NCBI RefSeq assembly: GCF_003149045.1
Contig: NZ_QGDU01000016.1
Location: 21,681 to 85,680 of the forward strand
Length of the DNA: 64,000 nucleotides
Direction: 5' to 3'
Source: Fibrobacter sp. UWR4
GTDB taxonomy: Bacteria; Fibrobacterota; Fibrobacteria; Fibrobacterales; Fibrobacteraceae
Each line of letters starts with the position of its first letter. The first letter of the stretch is position 1. Position numbers and translations under genes: made by a program. Below are positions 63,496-64,000 of this stretch, in pieces. Below the pieces are notes generated by a model that was not told where the DNA came from, did not search any database, and saw only the letters and a list, made by a program, of their open reading frames with translations.

Positions 63496-63582
63496 TCCCC
63501 AACTCCTAATAAACAATTCCAAAAAAAATAATCTATAGGGAACCCTCCATAGAGGGCTCCCATTCCCAAGTTTAAACAATAA

Positions 63583-63700
63583 CGACGCACGTCGTGCGTC
63601 CCAAGGCTAATCTCATGTCTAAATAGCGTGCTAAACGAGCGTCGCAAAATCAAGTTCACTTGATTTTATGACCGAGTGACGCCGCTAACGCCGAAGGCGT
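63583..63700. repeat. Palindromic repeat region upstream of the LEPR gene
   Basis: This region contains GACGCAC-GTC-GTGCGTC (about 63584-63600) and the hairpin AAATCAAG-TTCA-CTTGATTT framed by CGAGCGTCGC and TGACCGAG. The framed hairpin has the same architecture as the inverted 77-bp element at 63803-63879. The 3' edge (GAAGGCG) may serve as the ribosome-binding site of the next frame. Confidence 0.55.
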
Positions 63701-63703
63701 TCA

Positions 63704-64000
63704 ATGAACGAAAACTCCCGTAAGTCCTCCAAGAACACCTCTTCCAAGGCTAAGAAATCCTCCAAGAAAAATTTCAAGATTGAAAATCTCGAACCCCGTT
63801 TGCGCTAAGCGCCTCCCGCTGCGGCTCGGATATGAAAACAGACTTGTCTGTTTTCGCATCACTCGCCTTGTCGGTAGTGATGATGGATGCCGCCTCCGGA
63901 TTCAGGGTGGAAAAACTGGATGCTTACGTAGAACAATTTGAAAGTCTGTCTGCGACAATCGGTGATGAAGTTACAAAGGCTATTGATTCCATTTCAAGCT
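63704..64000 (+). pseudogene. LEPR-motif surface protein gene, N-terminus, apparently split by a 77-bp element; runs off the window
   Basis: The frame starting at 63704 encodes a Lys/Ser-rich 34-residue leader ending NFKIENLEPRLR and then stops at 63808. In another frame the text MMDAASGFRVEKLDAYVEQ resumes at 63880 and stays open to the edge. Joined, they would read LEPRLMMDAAS, the classic LEPR(L/I)(L/M)(x)DA motif at the N-terminus of large exported proteins. The intervening 77 bp (63803-63879) carries GAAAACAGA-CTTG-TCTGTTTTC and is not a multiple of three, so the gene looks broken. Alternatively translation could begin at an ATG at 63832 inside the element. Confidence 0.6.
63803..63879 (-). 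mobile_element. 77-bp palindromic element inside the LEPR gene
   Basis: The inserted segment reads, on the minus strand, CGAGTGATGC, then a GAAAACAGA...TCTGTTTTC hairpin, then ATATCCGAG. The element upstream at about 63630-63690 reads CGAGCGTCGC, hairpin, ATGACCGAG. Flanks are conserved while the stem differs. It is too small to encode a transposase, so a MITE/REP-like element is the best label. Confidence 0.5.

Overview
The window looks like part of a Fibrobacter-type chromosome (phylum Fibrobacterota, F. succinogenes group). This is inferred from gene content only. There is a fibro-slime domain protein, a lipoprotein with the Fibrobacter major-paralogue (FISUMP) domain, three adjacent GH5 cellulases with serine-rich linkers and CBM11-like modules, and many secreted proteins whose C-terminal modules resemble type IX secretion sorting domains. 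No rRNA, tRNA, CRISPR array, phage or transposase gene was seen. Genes are closely packed on both strands.

Layout. 1-6066 (minus): a compact run of M16-like lipoprotein, secreted protein, TrmH-like methyltransferase, MCE/MlaD protein, HPr and Enzyme I (cut by the window edge). 6132-11195 (plus): glutamyl-Q tRNA(Asp) synthetase and a 1372-residue DUF4011/DUF3320-type helicase-nuclease-like protein with eroded ATPase motifs. 11298-16307 (minus): a SPOR-like protein and the fibro-slime protein. 16625-18860 (plus): an FHA plus degenerate GGDEF protein and a MATE transporter. 18976-21375 (minus): a lipoprotein, an NAT/transglutaminase-like protein and the AzlCD exporter. 21506-29786 (minus): three GH5 cellulases. 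30200-33344: a small SH3-like secreted protein, MltG and a second MATE transporter. 33360-40208 (minus): a six-gene tightly coupled operon (small membrane protein, ABC ATPase, ABC permease, two PilT-like ATPases of which one lacks the P-loop lysine, and a patatin/beta-barrel protein). 40391-42088: a DASS anion symporter. 42207-54183 (minus): two giant surface proteins sharing a C-terminal half-module. 54465-56841 (plus): three small outer-membrane beta-barrel proteins. 56872-61865 (minus): an orphan peptide-binding lipoprotein and the rnc-acpP-fabG-fabD fatty-acid cluster. 62149-63495 (plus): the FISUMP lipoprotein. 63704-end: an N-terminal LEPR-motif gene that appears to be split by a 77-bp palindromic element.

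How it fits together: the cellulases, fibro-slime protein, FISUMP protein and giant adhesin-like proteins form an outward-facing fibre-degradation and adhesion layer. The beta-barrel proteins, MCE protein, MltG, SPOR protein and patatin-barrel serve the envelope. The fab and PTS genes are housekeeping. The most unusual items are the six-gene ABC/PilT-like/patatin operon, the eroded helicase, a shared upstream motif at two cellulases and one MATE gene, and the interrupted LEPR gene.
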